A stretch of DNA of 64,000 bases from Vesta saturnalis (Eukaryota; Arthropoda; Insecta; Coleoptera; Lampyridae). A program made the position numbers and the translations under genes. Under the pieces are notes generated by a model. That model was given only the letters and a program-made list of their open reading frames with translations. It ran no database searches and was not told the origin of the DNA. Location: contig JARFJB010001598.1 of NCBI GenBank assembly GCA_036346205.1, forward strand, positions 1,373,001-1,437,000. Direction: 5' to 3'. This document shows, piece by piece, positions 28,601 to 43,600 of this stretch (position 1 is the first letter of the stretch; every line of letters starts with the position of its first letter).

Positions 28601-31600
28601 ATAAGAATTAAGAAACGTTCTGAAATAAAGGTTATGTTAATAAAATTAAAGAAAACACAAATTAAAAAGTCGTGTGTAAAGGTTCTACACTTAGATGCGG
28701 TAAGAGAGGGAACTCATCATGCATCATCTGTGCTATGCTGATATTTTTTCCTCAGTAGCTATTGCATTGGTGACAAATTCCTTTCATTATTTGGTTTATA
28801 TTGTGTTTTCAATTAAAAGTAGTCTGTTTTTATTATGATCATAATAGTGGCTGCAAAACCGCAGTAACGAATAGGTGTTGCATGTGTTTAATTTGTTACG
28901 AAAACCCGCCAATAAATTGGTAGCAAACAGGCACACATTTTGCTTATCATTACAAGTCCCCTCTCTTACGTTGTGTAAGGGTGTACTTCTGCGACCATTA
29001 TGAGAAATTTAAAATATGAAAGTCAAGAACTATAATGTTTGTGTAAAACATATACAGATTGTATATAAATAAATTTTAAACCTCATTTTAAAAATAGTAG
29101 GTTTTTATTGACGTTAAGGATTTCATTAAGGGAATTAGAAAGGTCGCGTTATTGTGATTGACCAGAAATCCCTGATTTTAGCAAGTTTAATTTGATCCCT
29201 TTGTTGCATAAATGTAAAATTTCATAATCACTAATAATCATCTTTAGGGTTAAAGTGATGACCAGTGGTAAGAATATGTTGAGCAAAAGAAGATTTAGAG
29301 TTAAAATTATTGTGTTTGATGCATTGAAAATGTTCAGAGATGCCGGTTTTAAATTTACTACCTGTTTTCCAACACAAGAAGCTAACTAAACAAGATCCAC
29401 ATTTTAGTTTGTTCATCCATTGTTCTTAGCTATTAAATATATAATATTGATTTCAGAATTGAAGTTTGAGTGTTGAGTGGTAAGTTATTTAGTCTGTGAA
29501 ACATAAATCTGAAGGCACATAAATTGTGTCATTGGATTAAGAAGAAAAATAAATTGTAGCGTCAGTGGTGGTCGGTTTCCTATAAAATATCTGGTAGTCT
29601 CTAGATCAAGAAAGTTTAGGTGGTTGTTGAATGTCATTATTAAATGTAAATTACATTGTCACGTCGTGATTTTGATTTTATCGAATATTTGCCGTTTCGA
29701 AATTATAAGTTATTCATCAATACCGGACTTCTGAAATGTGGTATAAGTTAATGAAACTGAACTTGATAACGCAAAAATTCTGGGAAAATGGTAATCGCCT
29801 TTAGAATCCCTATTTTGAAAACGAAATAAAGCTTTTCGTTTGTTTATCAAGCTTAGATTGGAGTTTAAATTAAGATTTGGTTTACATATTGGTATCGATA
29901 GGTAGAGTCCCTAAACTCCCTTTTTAATAAATCCCTGTTACTAATTTTGTTGAGAATTAATTTGTTCCGTTGTAAATTATAGTTGTTCGTATTTCGTAAA
30001 CTTTGTCAATCATAAAATTAAAATTGCTACTTTGTACTTTGTTACTTTGTATTCAAAAGAGTGTAGAAAAGCATATATCGCAGTTTTTAAACGTTTTAGG
30101 CGATAGACTGGAGGAAGCTTCTCGATAAAACTTTTGGTCTTAAACAAAGAGTTTCGCTTTTAGATACGAGGCGTTAAGGGCTAGCGTCGTAATGAAATTA
30201 TCAATTTACAGGATATCAATTACATTTCAAATAATCCGCCTGTTGCGATGGGGTTTTTGAGCGATACATTTTTCCCGTCGGCTTTCGAGTTTAGCTCGTT
30301 TTTGGCGCACATTAAAAACTTAAGCAATCCTTTTTATGATTGGTTATTTAGGATTTAAGGAGATAGAATTCAATGCGGTGGAAAGTGGATTATTCGCGAA
30401 AGGCTCTCTCTTAACAAGTTAACGTTACCGGAGCCGGCGAATTATCGCGGAACGGCGTTACGTAACATCCGTGTTGAAAGAATTTCCGTTAGAAGGGGCA
30501 GTTTGCCCAATCAATCCTTTGAAGGGATTTTGTTATGTAGTTTCAATCAACACGCGATTGATTTATCATTAAATGCAGCTTGTCCAAAGGGACTTTATCA
30601 AGGATCCTAGAAGAAAGTGTTAAGCGTTAAACCATGTGCTTTCCCTGTTCTATGGAGCTTTTGTGCGGAAGAAATAAAACGTCCATTCCAAGTTTCCCAG
30701 ACATTGGGTTCATAGCTCGTCGTTAACCAAAAATTCGCTGTAAATAATTAAGCTTTTTTTAAAAATAAGTCGTTCAGAATTAGTACATAAATAGAGTCAA
30801 GTTAACAAGCAACGTGTAAATATAGACCTTAAAGATTGTACAACCCATTGAGATAATGATCAAACGCACTTGGAAATTAAAGCGACTCACCGCTTTCTTT
30901 CACGAGGTGAGTCATACGTTGGAGGTTCGAGCGTAGTTACAACGTCGATCACATTACCGGAGCCGCTGCACCCTCCGGGTTTCCACCAGGTTGCTGTATA
31001 AAGGCTGATCAAATTTAAGGTAATCATTTCCGTTCATAGTGTTGCTGTGTTGTTGGCATTTTTTTGTATGTGCTAACGGTCGAATACGCTGTCCTTTAGG
31101 ATCAAATTTCTTAATATTTTACCGTTTAAATTTAAGGCAAGCGTATTCATCCATGTGACTAGTTTGTACCGAAATTTTATATTACGATTGCGTTGATAGG
31201 GGAACGCAGGTTATTTGGTATAAGAATATCTGCAGGTCCCAAGACCGCCTGTGATTACGTCCAAAGGTTATCGAGTTATTTGGGTATTTAAACGAGCTGT
31301 GAACCTTTGAAATTAGGCATTTCAAACCTGATTGTGTAAATTCAAATACTCTGGAGCCCTTTCCGGTTTTATATCTACCCCAACCCTCTATTGTGACTTA
31401 TTTATGGCAAGCTATTCTACGGCGCGCAAAATTAAGTGACACCCCAACCACTGAGCAGTTGGGCGCAACTCCCAATTTTACCTGTTATTACGTTCTACTA
31501 CCAGATTATACCGTAACATCATATTATTGTGTAGTGAATTTAAATAATTTAAACAGTCTTTTAGTTCAGTATCCTTACCTTCTAATACTACCAAAATATC

Positions 31601-34600
31601 ACCAACATATCTGCGGTAATATCCAAAATGATCTTTAATGAAAGGGTTGTTATGTATGAATTGATCTCAAACTCGGAAAGGAAATTTTCGGCAAGCAGAA
31701 GAGATAGATTGCTTCCCAGAGGAAGACTTACATCAGTAAAGCCGCTTTTAAATCTGTCCTTGAGTTTGAATTTTCATACTCTGTTACCGACTCACTTAAT
31801 TTTGCCACAGAACTTACTAATCTGTCAATCACTCGTTCGTCTAAACTGATTTGTTTTGATATAGTTAACTAGCTTCCTAGCATTCTATTTAATGATTGCC
31901 TCACTATACTTAAAATCCTACTGAATAGTTCTAACAACTCTGATGAAATTTGACAGTTCCTTATTGATTGTTTGAAAACTTGTTAACCTTCAACAATAGG
32001 TGCTGAAATTTTCCTTTCCAACTTAGGGATCATTTTAATACATAATAACCCTTTCATTATGAATCATTTTAGATATTAACGCAGATATGTTGATATTTTG
32101 GTAATTTTTGAAGGTAAGGACACTGAACTAAAAGATGGTTTAAATTATTAAATTTCATTACATAATAATATTAAATTTACATTAGATTTTCTTGATCTAG
32201 AGAATACCAGATATGATCATTCTCTAGACATTAACATTTACAGCAAATGGACCACCACTGATGCTACAATTCCTTTTTCTTCCTTCCGATGTCTAACTGA
32301 CAAATTAGCTGCGTTCAGGTTTACATTTCACAGACTATATAACTTACCTCTCAACACTTCAAAGTATAATTCTGAAATCGATATCATATATTTAATAGCT
32401 AAGCACAATGAATATCCATTCCATAGTATTAAAAAACAATATCAGATTGCCAACAAACATCAATTAATAAGTCAAACTACTTCAACCTTGGAGAACTCCC
32501 ATGAGTTTTCTACCAAACGTTACTCATTACCATACATAGGTCATATCATTTTTAAAAATATTTTATCTAAATTTAATATCCACATCTGCTTTTCATCTAT
32601 ACATTGGCTAAATTATTGTTCACAACAAAGATCATATAGACAAGTGCAAAAATTTAGTAGTTTTAGAGATATTCAAAAGTGTTGCAGAGGGTTGAAAACT
32701 TGGATTTTGGATCTCGGGCACAAGAGAATAAAGAAAATTAACTACCCCCACTTGATGCAACTTAGATCCCTTATAACCATGACAAGGTTACTGCATTATA
32801 GTGTATACAGGGAGTTCTAAATTCAGTGCGCACCATTGATAACTTTGTTATTATTGGAGATACAAAGTTGGTTAAATTAGCTAACTAGTAGCATTTTTCC
32901 CACTGACTAAGATGGTGCAAACAGAAAAACAATTGAATACAGCGTTTTAAAAAAAATGAGGAAAATGTATTTTTTAAATGTAATAACCTGTATATTTTTT
33001 GCTAAATCGAACGTACGACATTTTTACAACAAAAAGGTCATTAGCAATATTGGCCTAAAATTGAAAATAACCGAATTATCAATATGTTTTTCTTTCAGAC
33101 TAGTTGGCTATGAATGGTTGCGAAATAAGATTCAATTTTACTTTTTTCATTTTATTTAAGCAACAGAAATAATAAAACCACCTACATTAAATGTACAAAC
33201 ACATCATCATTTTGTTCTATGTATTTTTGGGCATTCTTTATTAGACGACTTGTAGCTTTTAGAACTGTTCTGCCATCCACGGATCGTATAATGCCCGTAA
33301 TGCTATTTTGAAGGTCAGCAGGTCACATATCTTCTTTTGTAGACTTCGTCCTTGACATAACCCCAAAAGTAAAAGTCTAATGGAGTTATGCCAGGAGACC
33401 TTGGAGGCCAACGTATTGGACCATTTGTTGCTATCCATCTATATTGGAAAAGTATTTCTAATAACATTCTGACTTCGTGAAACTGATGGGGAGGAGCTCC
33501 ACTTGTTGGAAGCATGTTCAGTTACACATCTCTAAGTTGAAATCATCTAAATATGTTTCTAGCAATTCTGACATATCAATGTATCTCCTCCCTGTTAAAG
33601 TGTGTTCATAGAAAATTGGCCAAATTATTTGGCTGCACCACACATTGATACTAAATTGTGTTTGAGAATTTCTTGGATGAACAATAAATGCATTTTTCTT
33701 ACACCAATAGTGCATATTTTTGGGATTAAACATTCCTCTATTTGACAAATTAGCCAATACTAATAAAACATAACATATCTATACTCCTAACCGTTACTTA
33801 CGGTATAGTTAACAAATAATAAATTGCACTATGTAAATGACGCAGCAGCGTACCTTATAATACACTATAAGAAATTCCAAGGTTATGTCGGAGATGAATC
33901 GCCAATCCTGAGACCACGCGTCGTATATTATAGCAAACCCATGCCAACCATCCACATTCCGCTACCATAAACCACTATAATAATATTTACGTTTAAATTG
34001 CATTTAAATTGTGTCACACATAAGTGACACTGGTTTCCATGGAAAAACCGACCATCACATATATGTGACGCTTAGTCGTGATCGTATTAAATCACTACCT
34101 TTTGCCAAATCTCTGATTGAATTATTTTTGTACGCTTCTACTTCTTCATTTATATTAAATTGTTTTTGAGTTCTAGTTTTCACAAAAATTTTTTCATTAC
34201 TCCTAAATTTTCTGTACAATTGTAGGAAATATACCTCTCTGATTGATTATGTTCAGGATACGTTTTTCCATATTGTTCCAGTGCTCGGAGACTATTTTTT
34301 CTCGACACAAGATATATCTCTCGCATGTCGCATTTTTCTAAATGAGTGGACACCATCTTGTAATATTAATAATTTAACTAACTGATGTTTCCGGAGAAAT
34401 AAGAAAAATGTAATTCGTTTAAATAATAACAAAGTTACCAATGGTGTGCACTTAATTTAGAACAGCCTGTATACCAAATTTTAGACCTCCACTCCCAACG
34501 ATTGGGAAAACACTCTTAAATTTCCACCTTTGGGGTGTTGTAGCTCCCTTAGTAGGAATTTGTAGACATACGTTTATTGGACATTTTTTATTTATTTTAA

Positions 34601-37600
34601 GCCGCAGAATTCACTTTTAAAATCGTTTATGCAAATTATGGAACACCCTTTTACCCTTTAGATTAATCAATTAAAATTTTGAATGAGAAGGTTTTGAGTT
34701 ATTATTTTATTCATCAAGTCTTTTGACTCTTTCAATCACCGTGTGATGTCAATGATAATAAGTCATTAGCAGACAATCTTGTGTGTAGCTCATTGCTTAT
34801 TACAAAATGCTTAAAACTAAATTTAGTACTAAGTTTGTTTTGTATCTATTTAAGGTTACATTAGATCAGTCAGGAATTTACTTAGCTACATCCTGCACTG
34901 ATAAATCATTATCTGTGTATGACTACTATACAGGCGAATGCATGGCTACAATGTGTGGGCATTCAGAGCTTGCAACTGGTTTACGATTTACCAATGATTG
35001 TCGAAGACTTATCTCTGCAAGTGGTGATGGGTGCGCTTGTGTTATTTTGATTGGCTTATTTGTATATATTCTCTTTATAGTTGTATTTTTGTATGGAGAG
35101 TACCTCATGATATGATCGTTACAATGCATGCACGTTTAAGCCAGCAAGCTATGAGACAAGGCAAAACGTTAGATAATGAAATTTTTACTGATAGCAGTTC
35201 TACAAACTTTTACGATCCTAATGCTAATAGTGTTGAAAATGATTATCGGTATAAAGTCAACTTTCTTAACAATTATTTTTACAAGTCATTTTAGGTTTAG
35301 TGTAGGGGCTCTTCCTCTTTGGGCAAAGAAGCACATTTCAGATGACACAAGTCCTCCTACCTCATTAACAAAGGGTGTAGCTGCTCCGAAAGGTCGTTGG
35401 GCACAAAGAGCAGAAAGAAGCATTGGTATGAAGTCTATTTATACAGACTCGATTATTTCTTTTCCGTCTTTGCATGGTAAGTGTTTTTATTTGCTTTATA
35501 TTTTAAATTTAGTGCATGGGTTAGTACATAAAATGTTTGTTTTAATTCTACACCAATGTTTATAGATCGAAGAGGAGATTCGGATGAAAAAGACAGTTCG
35601 TTAGATAGTGGCACTGAAACAAAACAACACTCTGAAATTCGTAGAGATACCAAAATCGTTACTAAACAGGTTATTATATTGATTTTTAAAAGCTTTAGCA
35701 GTAGATTGGTTTAAGGGTGTACTGTAAAAGAATATTCTTTTTTGATAAACATAATGAAGTTTAGGTACTACTAAGTACAAAGGTAAGTATGTACTGGTCT
35801 TGGAGCATTCACTTACTTTGTAATCGATTATCCTTATACAGGGTGAGGCACCGAAAACGAAACATAAAATATCTTGAATACAAATTTTTTTGGAAAAAAT
35901 GCAAAAACAGGTCGATTTTTATTTCAATGGGGACAGCTTTCAATCATATCCCCAACTGTCCTACATCCCTCCCCTCCCCTCTGTCAATATTACCAATAAC
36001 ATTTAAGTAGGGAAAGTACTACGTGTGACACATCATTGAAAAGGTAATTTTATAAGGAATTTGGCTATGTGACGGTTCATTATGTAACTTTTTTTTTTGC
36101 CGCCATCTTGCGGGAACAAAAAGTGTTCCGTATTTCAAATAACGATACTCCATTTAAAAACCAAATTCAACAATTTAATGCACAATTTATAATACAAATG
36201 AAAAAATTGGAAATGTACAGCGTATGAACATGTAAATTAAATTGGAAGACCTATTATAACTCTAACTTCAATAATTAAAAACTAAGTTAATTCACAGCAA
36301 CAACTTAAAATAAAAAATTGAGGTTCATTAGTACAGTAAAATAATCAATGTGCTAACACTGCCTGTAGTACAATTTTCATTGAGCGACACCAAAACAAAC
36401 ACATTAATTGTAAGTACGGTTTGAGCTAATTTCAAAATTTCGATATACAGGATCTGTAAAAAAACAAATGGCACATTGAAAACCCACTAAGAAACGAAGC
36501 AGTAGAGGTAGCCGTTTTAGAACAAATTGTTGCGGATCCAACTCCTAGTATAAGAAAGCTTGCAGAATTATCTGCAGTAAGTCAATGTACCGTCCATTCC
36601 TATAAAATTCATCTGGTTCAGGAACTTAACGAAGACGATTTTGATCGCCACATACAATTTTGCAAAATCATGAGTAAGCGTGCTATACAAGATCCAAATT
36701 TTCTTTTTAACATTTGTTTTTCTGATTAATGCAGTTTTTATCTCAACAGGATTGTCCATCGGCATAACTGTCGGTATTGGTCAGATTCCAATCCAAGAGC
36801 ATTTCATTAAGTACATACTCAATACCCAGCAAAGTTAAACTTTTGGGCTAGAATACTTGGTGATCGTATTGTTGATGCTTTTTTTTTACTAGGCAATTTA
36901 ACTGGGTGCATGTATTTGGAATTACTCGAGAACACCGTTGATCCAATGTTAACAGACATAATAGAAAACGATCACCGATCTTGAAGATCACCTAATATTT
37001 CAACAGGAGAGAGCTCCTCCACATTTTGTTGTAGCGGTGCGTCAGTACTTAAATGAAAGATGTCCTAGACATTGAATTGGACGAAGAGGATTTATTAAAT
37101 GGTCCCCATGATCTCTTGATTTATCCCCTTAGATTACTTTTTATGGGGACATTTGAAAAGTAAAATATACACGAAGAGTTACGTGAATGTATTATTATCG
37201 AATGTCGCCAAATAACTCCAGAAATGACTGTAAAACGTTAGACAACGTTTCAAATATAATTTATATTCATGTATGGCAGTTAATGGAGAACACTGAGCAT
37301 CTACGGTGAATTAATTTCGTTTTTATTATTGACGTTAGAGTTACAATAGATTTTCCAATTTAATTTTTATGTTCCAATTTTTTCATTTGTATTATGAATT
37401 GTGTATTAAATTGTTGAATTTGGCTTTCAAATGCAGTATTGTTATTTCAAATACGGAATACTTTTTGTTCCCGCAAGATGGCGGCAAAATAAAAAGTTAT
37501 ATAATGAACTGTCACATAGCCAAATTTGTTATAAAATGACCTTTGCAGTGATGTGTCACACTTAGTTTTTTCCGTACTTAAGCGGTTGACCGCTGATGAT

Positions 37601-40600
37601 GATAGCGTAACTATCGAAACGCGTTCGGTGTTTTTTAATTTTGTGTGGTACGTGGGTGTATTTTGTTTGCTACAGATCCTGCCACAGTTCCAGTGTTCCA
37701 GATTTTTCAAAAATCGACCTGTTTGTGCATTTTCTCCAAAAAAATTTGTATTTAACAGAGTTACACGTAGAGTTGGTGTTTTGAGTAAGTGAGTCAGGAA
37801 TTTATTACGGGTAAATCTGCACTACAGTGATCATAAATACAGAGGGTTTTGACTAGCTGACTGAAATCTCCTATCCCCAAAGGTACGAAGTTTCCGTCAG
37901 TTCTCAATGTTTTTGTTAATTGTTCTATGTGCAGGGTGTTAACTTATATAAACTGAAATACAAGCAGCTCTCGCAATAAAATAAATTTGTTATCAATTCA
38001 AATTTGATAATTGAGCAAATTTGTAAACTGTAACTCATATATTTGTGATAAATTTGGTAATTTATTGATTAAAACGTTGTACTCATACTGAAGATTTACT
38101 TCAACTTAAGGATCATGCAAAATGTATTGATTAAAATTTTCACCAAACATTAAAAATGAGCAGTTGTCTCAGAAGTACTTATATTAATATGAGTTTTCTT
38201 AAAAACACTAGTTTCAATTAATGGTGACTTGGCTCAGCCAAGGCAGCTGTAATAAAACCAAGTCAATCTTAAACGTCAAAACCGCTGATCAATATTTATA
38301 GGATATGACAAATGAAAACTTATTACTTTTACCCTGTATATGAGTTTAATCATCCTTAAATGTTGTTCTTTCTGTATGTTTTTAATTAAATACAAATGAA
38401 AATACTTATCTTTTTTGGGTTTTTTAATGGTGTATTTAAATTATACAATCTAAACGTTTCGACAGTTATATTCGTCAGTAGTAATATCTGTTAAAATTGT
38501 TAAAGATGTTGTAAATAACTTTGACAAAATTATTTACAACATCTTTAACAACAAATATTACTACTGACGAAGATAACTGTAAGTATTATCGAAACGTCTA
38601 GATTGTATAATTTAAATACACGATTAAAAAACCCAAAAAAGATGTTATGTGTGATAATGGTGAAAGTTTACATTTTCACAAATGAAAATAGTGTATGTTT
38701 CCATCAGAACGCTTATTCTAAATTTTAAAAAATAAACTGAAATAATTAACTTGAACGCAATTTTACCAATTTATGAATAATGTCGGTTTACCATCAGTAT
38801 AGGTCGTGATACTTCAATTTATTTGCGGTGACAGGTATAAACTCCTACATAAAACTGCCATTTATCTCAAGGCTTTATTTACTCTGTAAAGGAGATGGCT
38901 GAACTCAAACCTGCTGAATTGCTGAAACAGATACTCTCCCAGCTTCAATACTTATTTTATAATATTTCAAACAATTGCTTTAATAAGTAGTAAAATGATT
39001 GAATTGCGTAATTGATAATTAGAGTTTAGTTTCTTGAACAAGAATTCATTAATTTTGGGGTTGCTCTTGTATTAAAACACTCATTAGTGTTTAAATTTAT
39101 TTTAAAAAAAGAGATTAGTGTTTTGGGAGTGATCTGGCCAAGGAATCAAATGAGCTTTGATTATAAACTTGCCTTCCTTTTTTGTATTCCTCCTAATTTG
39201 GAAATTAACCATTATTTTTACTTTTGTTTTCAAATGTGGATTAACTGAGTTTTTTAAATTTAAAGGTGTGTGTTGAACAGTTTAAAGGAATGCAATATTC
39301 CAAATAGTTCTTCTAAAGCAATCACATTCTGTTTTATTACCCCTTATGTTAATGTTCTGTTCGTAAAATCTCCACACTAAATTATTTTGAGGGTGAAGTG
39401 GTTAACTGAGGCAAAATGGTGGATGCTGAATGTTTATAAACAGGTCTTACATTTAAAAATTTTTGGAGATTTGTTGTCCAAGGTACCTCTGATTGATTAC
39501 GAGTAACAACGGCTACGTCACATAATAGTTAAATCGAGTATACTAATAATATAACAATGGGTAGCTGTTCGTAGGCATCTAGGTAGCTGTTCATAGGCAT
39601 CTATCCATCCTGAGTGTTCCTGAGTGCTTTAGCACGATAGGCCTTATTTAGCCTGTTCAGGCCCACAACCATAACAAAAAAAAAAAAAAAAATGAAGTAT
39701 ATAATGGAAAGTAGTGGAATGCAAAGTATAATAAACCATAGTACAATTACAGAATTAAACACGTTCGAGAAACATAATTATAACAAAGATTGAGTTTGAC
39801 AACTAACAGATGACAGAGTAGTGCGATTACCAGGACGTAAGGTGGTGCATGAAATTTAGTGGCTTATCCAAACAGGGAAGGTAATACAATAGATTATATG
39901 AACGATCAAAGAGACAACAAATTCAGTCCACGAGTAGTCTACCAACGGAAAAGGAAAAGAGCGAAATAAGCACAGGAGTTTGAAACTGAAATATTAGCTT
40001 TTCAAAAACGCAAAAAGGTAACGCGATTGCCGGAAAACCGCAACTATCAGAAAGCTAATAATACTACGGAATCAGAACCGGAAACAAAAGAAATAGAGGA
40101 AATAATGAAGTTGCTCATACAGTTTGCCACAGAAAAGGTACTCTTAATTCATCCCTGTAGAGCACTACATTTTCGAGATGTTGCAAATACATGGAAGCAA
40201 TTTATTAATTAAATGAAAAAATAGAAAGTTTTATTTTACGAAATAGAAACTGAAACAATATGATTCAGACGAAATACAATAAGTTTTCAGGTTTTCCGTA
40301 AAAATTAATTTTCTTTACAGGTTGTGTTAATAATAGTTTAAAAGTTTACTATGTATTAAAATTACAACTAATTTCAAATCATTGATATCTCAATGTTACA
40401 AATACTTGTCGGATCTTAGTAGGCTCCTGTCACTCGGTGTAGTTGTTAAAATTTATAATCATTCGATACATAACTAAGGTTTATTATTTATTATTGTTAA
40501 TAATCAAATACAAAAATGGTAAGATACACATTCTCTGAATATGCTGACATGCATTTAGTACTAGGGGAATGCCAAGGTAATTTTGAAAAGGCTGTGAGAA

Positions 40601-43600
40601 CATATGCTCATAAGTATCTAGGACCTGTTGTTCCCAATAGAAAAACGTTTGTGGCAGTAGATAGGCAGATAAAAGAAACTGGTGCTGATTCACCTGCTGC
40701 TCAATTCCGTGGAAGCAACAGAACAAAACGCACTTTGAGAAATGAAAATGTTTTAAATTTAGTAGAAATCGTTTGTTTGTTCTAATGAAAGACATTGTTT
40801 ACGAAAATTTCTATAAAATCGTTCAATAAATTCTATGTGTTGCAATTTTTATGGAAGTCAGTATACATGCGATATATGCATAACTTACGCAAATGCGACT
40901 TGTAAAGAAGAGAATGACACAGCTATATTTCACCTTTATAAGGCTTATAGGCACATAGGTTTAATGCAGTTTGGCAGTCTCTATCTGTCCCATATAGATT
41001 TTGTTTCATCTATCACAGCTGTAGAAATTCTGTTCCATAAAAATTTCCAACAACTCTACATACAAAACGATTTATGCAAAAAACTTGTTTACATTTTTAA
41101 AGACATTAATTTGTCCCACCCTTGTTCTCAATTTCCACTTTCTTATTTGTTGAATCTTTACACAAGAATAAGAATTTATTATATATTAACGTACACAAAC
41201 AGAAATTTTAAAGGACCTGATAAAAATTATTAATGTCATATCTATTTTTGTCATTTTTAAATAAAAATTTACATTGCATTAAGTAGTTTTAATTATACTT
41301 GTGATCATTATGTTTCCAATCACAAACAGTATACGTTTAAATTACAGGGAATGCCACCCTGACGCGACAATCGACTCATGATTATCGACTGTAGGTCACT
41401 TGACTTTGAAAGTACGAAGATACCGCCGAGAGATGAGTAGTTGGCAGTGAGTAAGCTGTACCATTACTAATAGAAAAAGGAGAGGAGATAGAAGACAGCC
41501 TTGTCTTACTCTGGTATTGATTGCTATTTTCTCTGATCTCTCCCCGTTGTGTAATATACAATCACTGTAGTTTTCATATAGGATTTGTATCGCTTTAATA
41601 AACTTTTCTGGAATCTCGTATTCCTGTCAAATTTACCATAATTTGTCTCTAAAATCTACTTGATTTTCTCTTATCATGGTCTGAGTTGCTTCATTTCAAT
41701 AATATTATTAGAGACGGACAAATATTGGGGTACACAAATATCGATATCACGTTTAACTAAATTAGAAATAAATATGTAGTGGTAGTGAAAATTGACTTTA
41801 ACCAATCTACTGCAACAAAACAATTAGTTGGTCAGAAAGTTATTGATAAGATTGGTGTATTTATAGATGATATTAAGCACCAATCTTGCGAGTAGAGAGC
41901 TTCGTCGCAACAACCTAACAGATGACAGCGCACTTGGTGGTTCTGTTCGTGATACAGACATCGAATCAACAGCACATGATGCCGATATTGACTCCGATCA
42001 AGAATACCGACTCCAACCTTTATATTATCCCTCACAAGTGGATTCCGCCAGGTATATTAAAGCTTAAAAACTGTAAATTTGATTAATTAAACATGTTTAG
42101 TGGTAGTGAATTTACAATTACAAATATGGACGCTGATGAATTAAGACGATCTCAAAGGAAGAAAAGACCAAATCTACCGTCAATCGCAATACAACCTGTT
42201 TCAATATCTGGAAGTCAAGATTCAGATGATGACGACGATGAAGTTTCAACACCCAGTGGTGAAAACACTGATAGAAATCCAATGTCAATCCTTTCGCTTA
42301 GTTCAGAATCGTTAGATCAAATAGTCAATCGAGAAAAATATTTACAGTCGACATTCGAAAGTCTGAGTGGAGCGGAATTAGAATCGTCACCAGGTATTAC
42401 TCAAAACCCTAAAATGGAACACTTAATACTAAATTTTAGGAAATAAAACATCAATTTCGTCTCAATATTTAATACGAACAAATGGTAGTGCAAGAAATAT
42501 GGCTGTAATTAATGCTGCTAAACAAACCAAATTAGACTCAGATGCATCAAAGAAACGTGAAGAATTAGCAAAACGTATTGCAGCGACAAGGAAAAAATTG
42601 CAAAGTGTAAGTGACTTGTTTGTTTTTATAAGCATAAATAATTTTGGTGAAACTTTATATTTTCGTGTTTCTAGGTGGGTTATAGTAGTCCTTTAAAGTG
42701 TAGTCAGTCAATTCACGATCTCTCACATATTCCTGAGAAAGATAAATGGAATTCTCCTGCACGTAAAACAGGTATGATATTAAATGTAACGATTAGCTGT
42801 AGCTTTTGTGGTGTCCTATCCATAACCGTTTCCAAATAACATAATGTAGCTTTTCCTTAACTAAACTAACATACTAATAAATTTCAAGAAAATGACTCAA
42901 CCCAAGATTCTGTGCAGCTACCTTCAAGTATGTCGTTACCTTCAAATCTGCAGCTTTGTGGATGCTACATGAAAGACATTGTGAAAAATACAAACTTTTC
43001 TTTCTTAAACCCCGCTTTTGGCCTTAGTACAGAAATTGAACATAAAAATCTTATAGGTAACGTTAAATTAAGCGATATCAATGTAACAGCACGTCCAAGA
43101 AAACTGCACTTTGATAAATCACCCAATAAATTTAAACTACACAAAAGTTTACCAGTTTCACCGGTTAACGAAGAGTGTAGTTTCTCGGATTTTGTTAATA
43201 CATCAAAAGGAAATGAATGCAACACACGTCGCTCATTTAGTTATTTTATTGATTTAGATAAAAATGAATCTACTATGGAAGGTTTTAAACAAATTTGTAG
43301 CGACATTGAAAAGTTTGCGAAAGACTTCTCAGCAAAGAACGATCAGATTGATCAAACTTTTCCATCGTGTTATAACACAACCTCACGAAGTAGTGATGTT
43401 AGTAAAGAAATTTTAGAAGAGGGTAGTTTTAGTTCCGATTCTTTAGAAGACTGTAGTTTTCATTCCACCCAAAATAAGAAATCAAGAAAGTATAAGTTAC
43501 CTAGAAGGTGTTTGTCAAATAACGAAATTTATCGGTATCAAATCGACTCATCTTACCAGTATGAAATTCCAAAAAGTGAAAGTTTTTATTTAAATCCTAG

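Larger units (their letters stand above)
35839..37765 (+). mobile_element. Long-TIR DNA transposon with broken transposase
   Basis: Left end TA|CAGGGTGAGGCACC at 35839. Inner inverted arms of about 200 bases pair well, left about 36010-36220 (GTGTGACACATCATTG, TGCCGCCATCTTGCGGGAAC) and right about 37360-37565. The right outer part (AAAATCGACCTGTTTGTGCA at about 37710) mirrors the left outer part. A foreign block of about 120 bases with a hammerhead-like core sits at 37580-37700 in the right arm. Confidence 0.8.

Noticed and set aside
30180..31060. Solo LTR of a gypsy-type element
   Set aside because: Base composition and an AATAAA are suggestive, but no matching ends, target duplication or coding region could be found by eye.
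40027..40212. 61-codon frame as a gene
   Set aside because: Begins with TTG, no motif, no splice or homology support.
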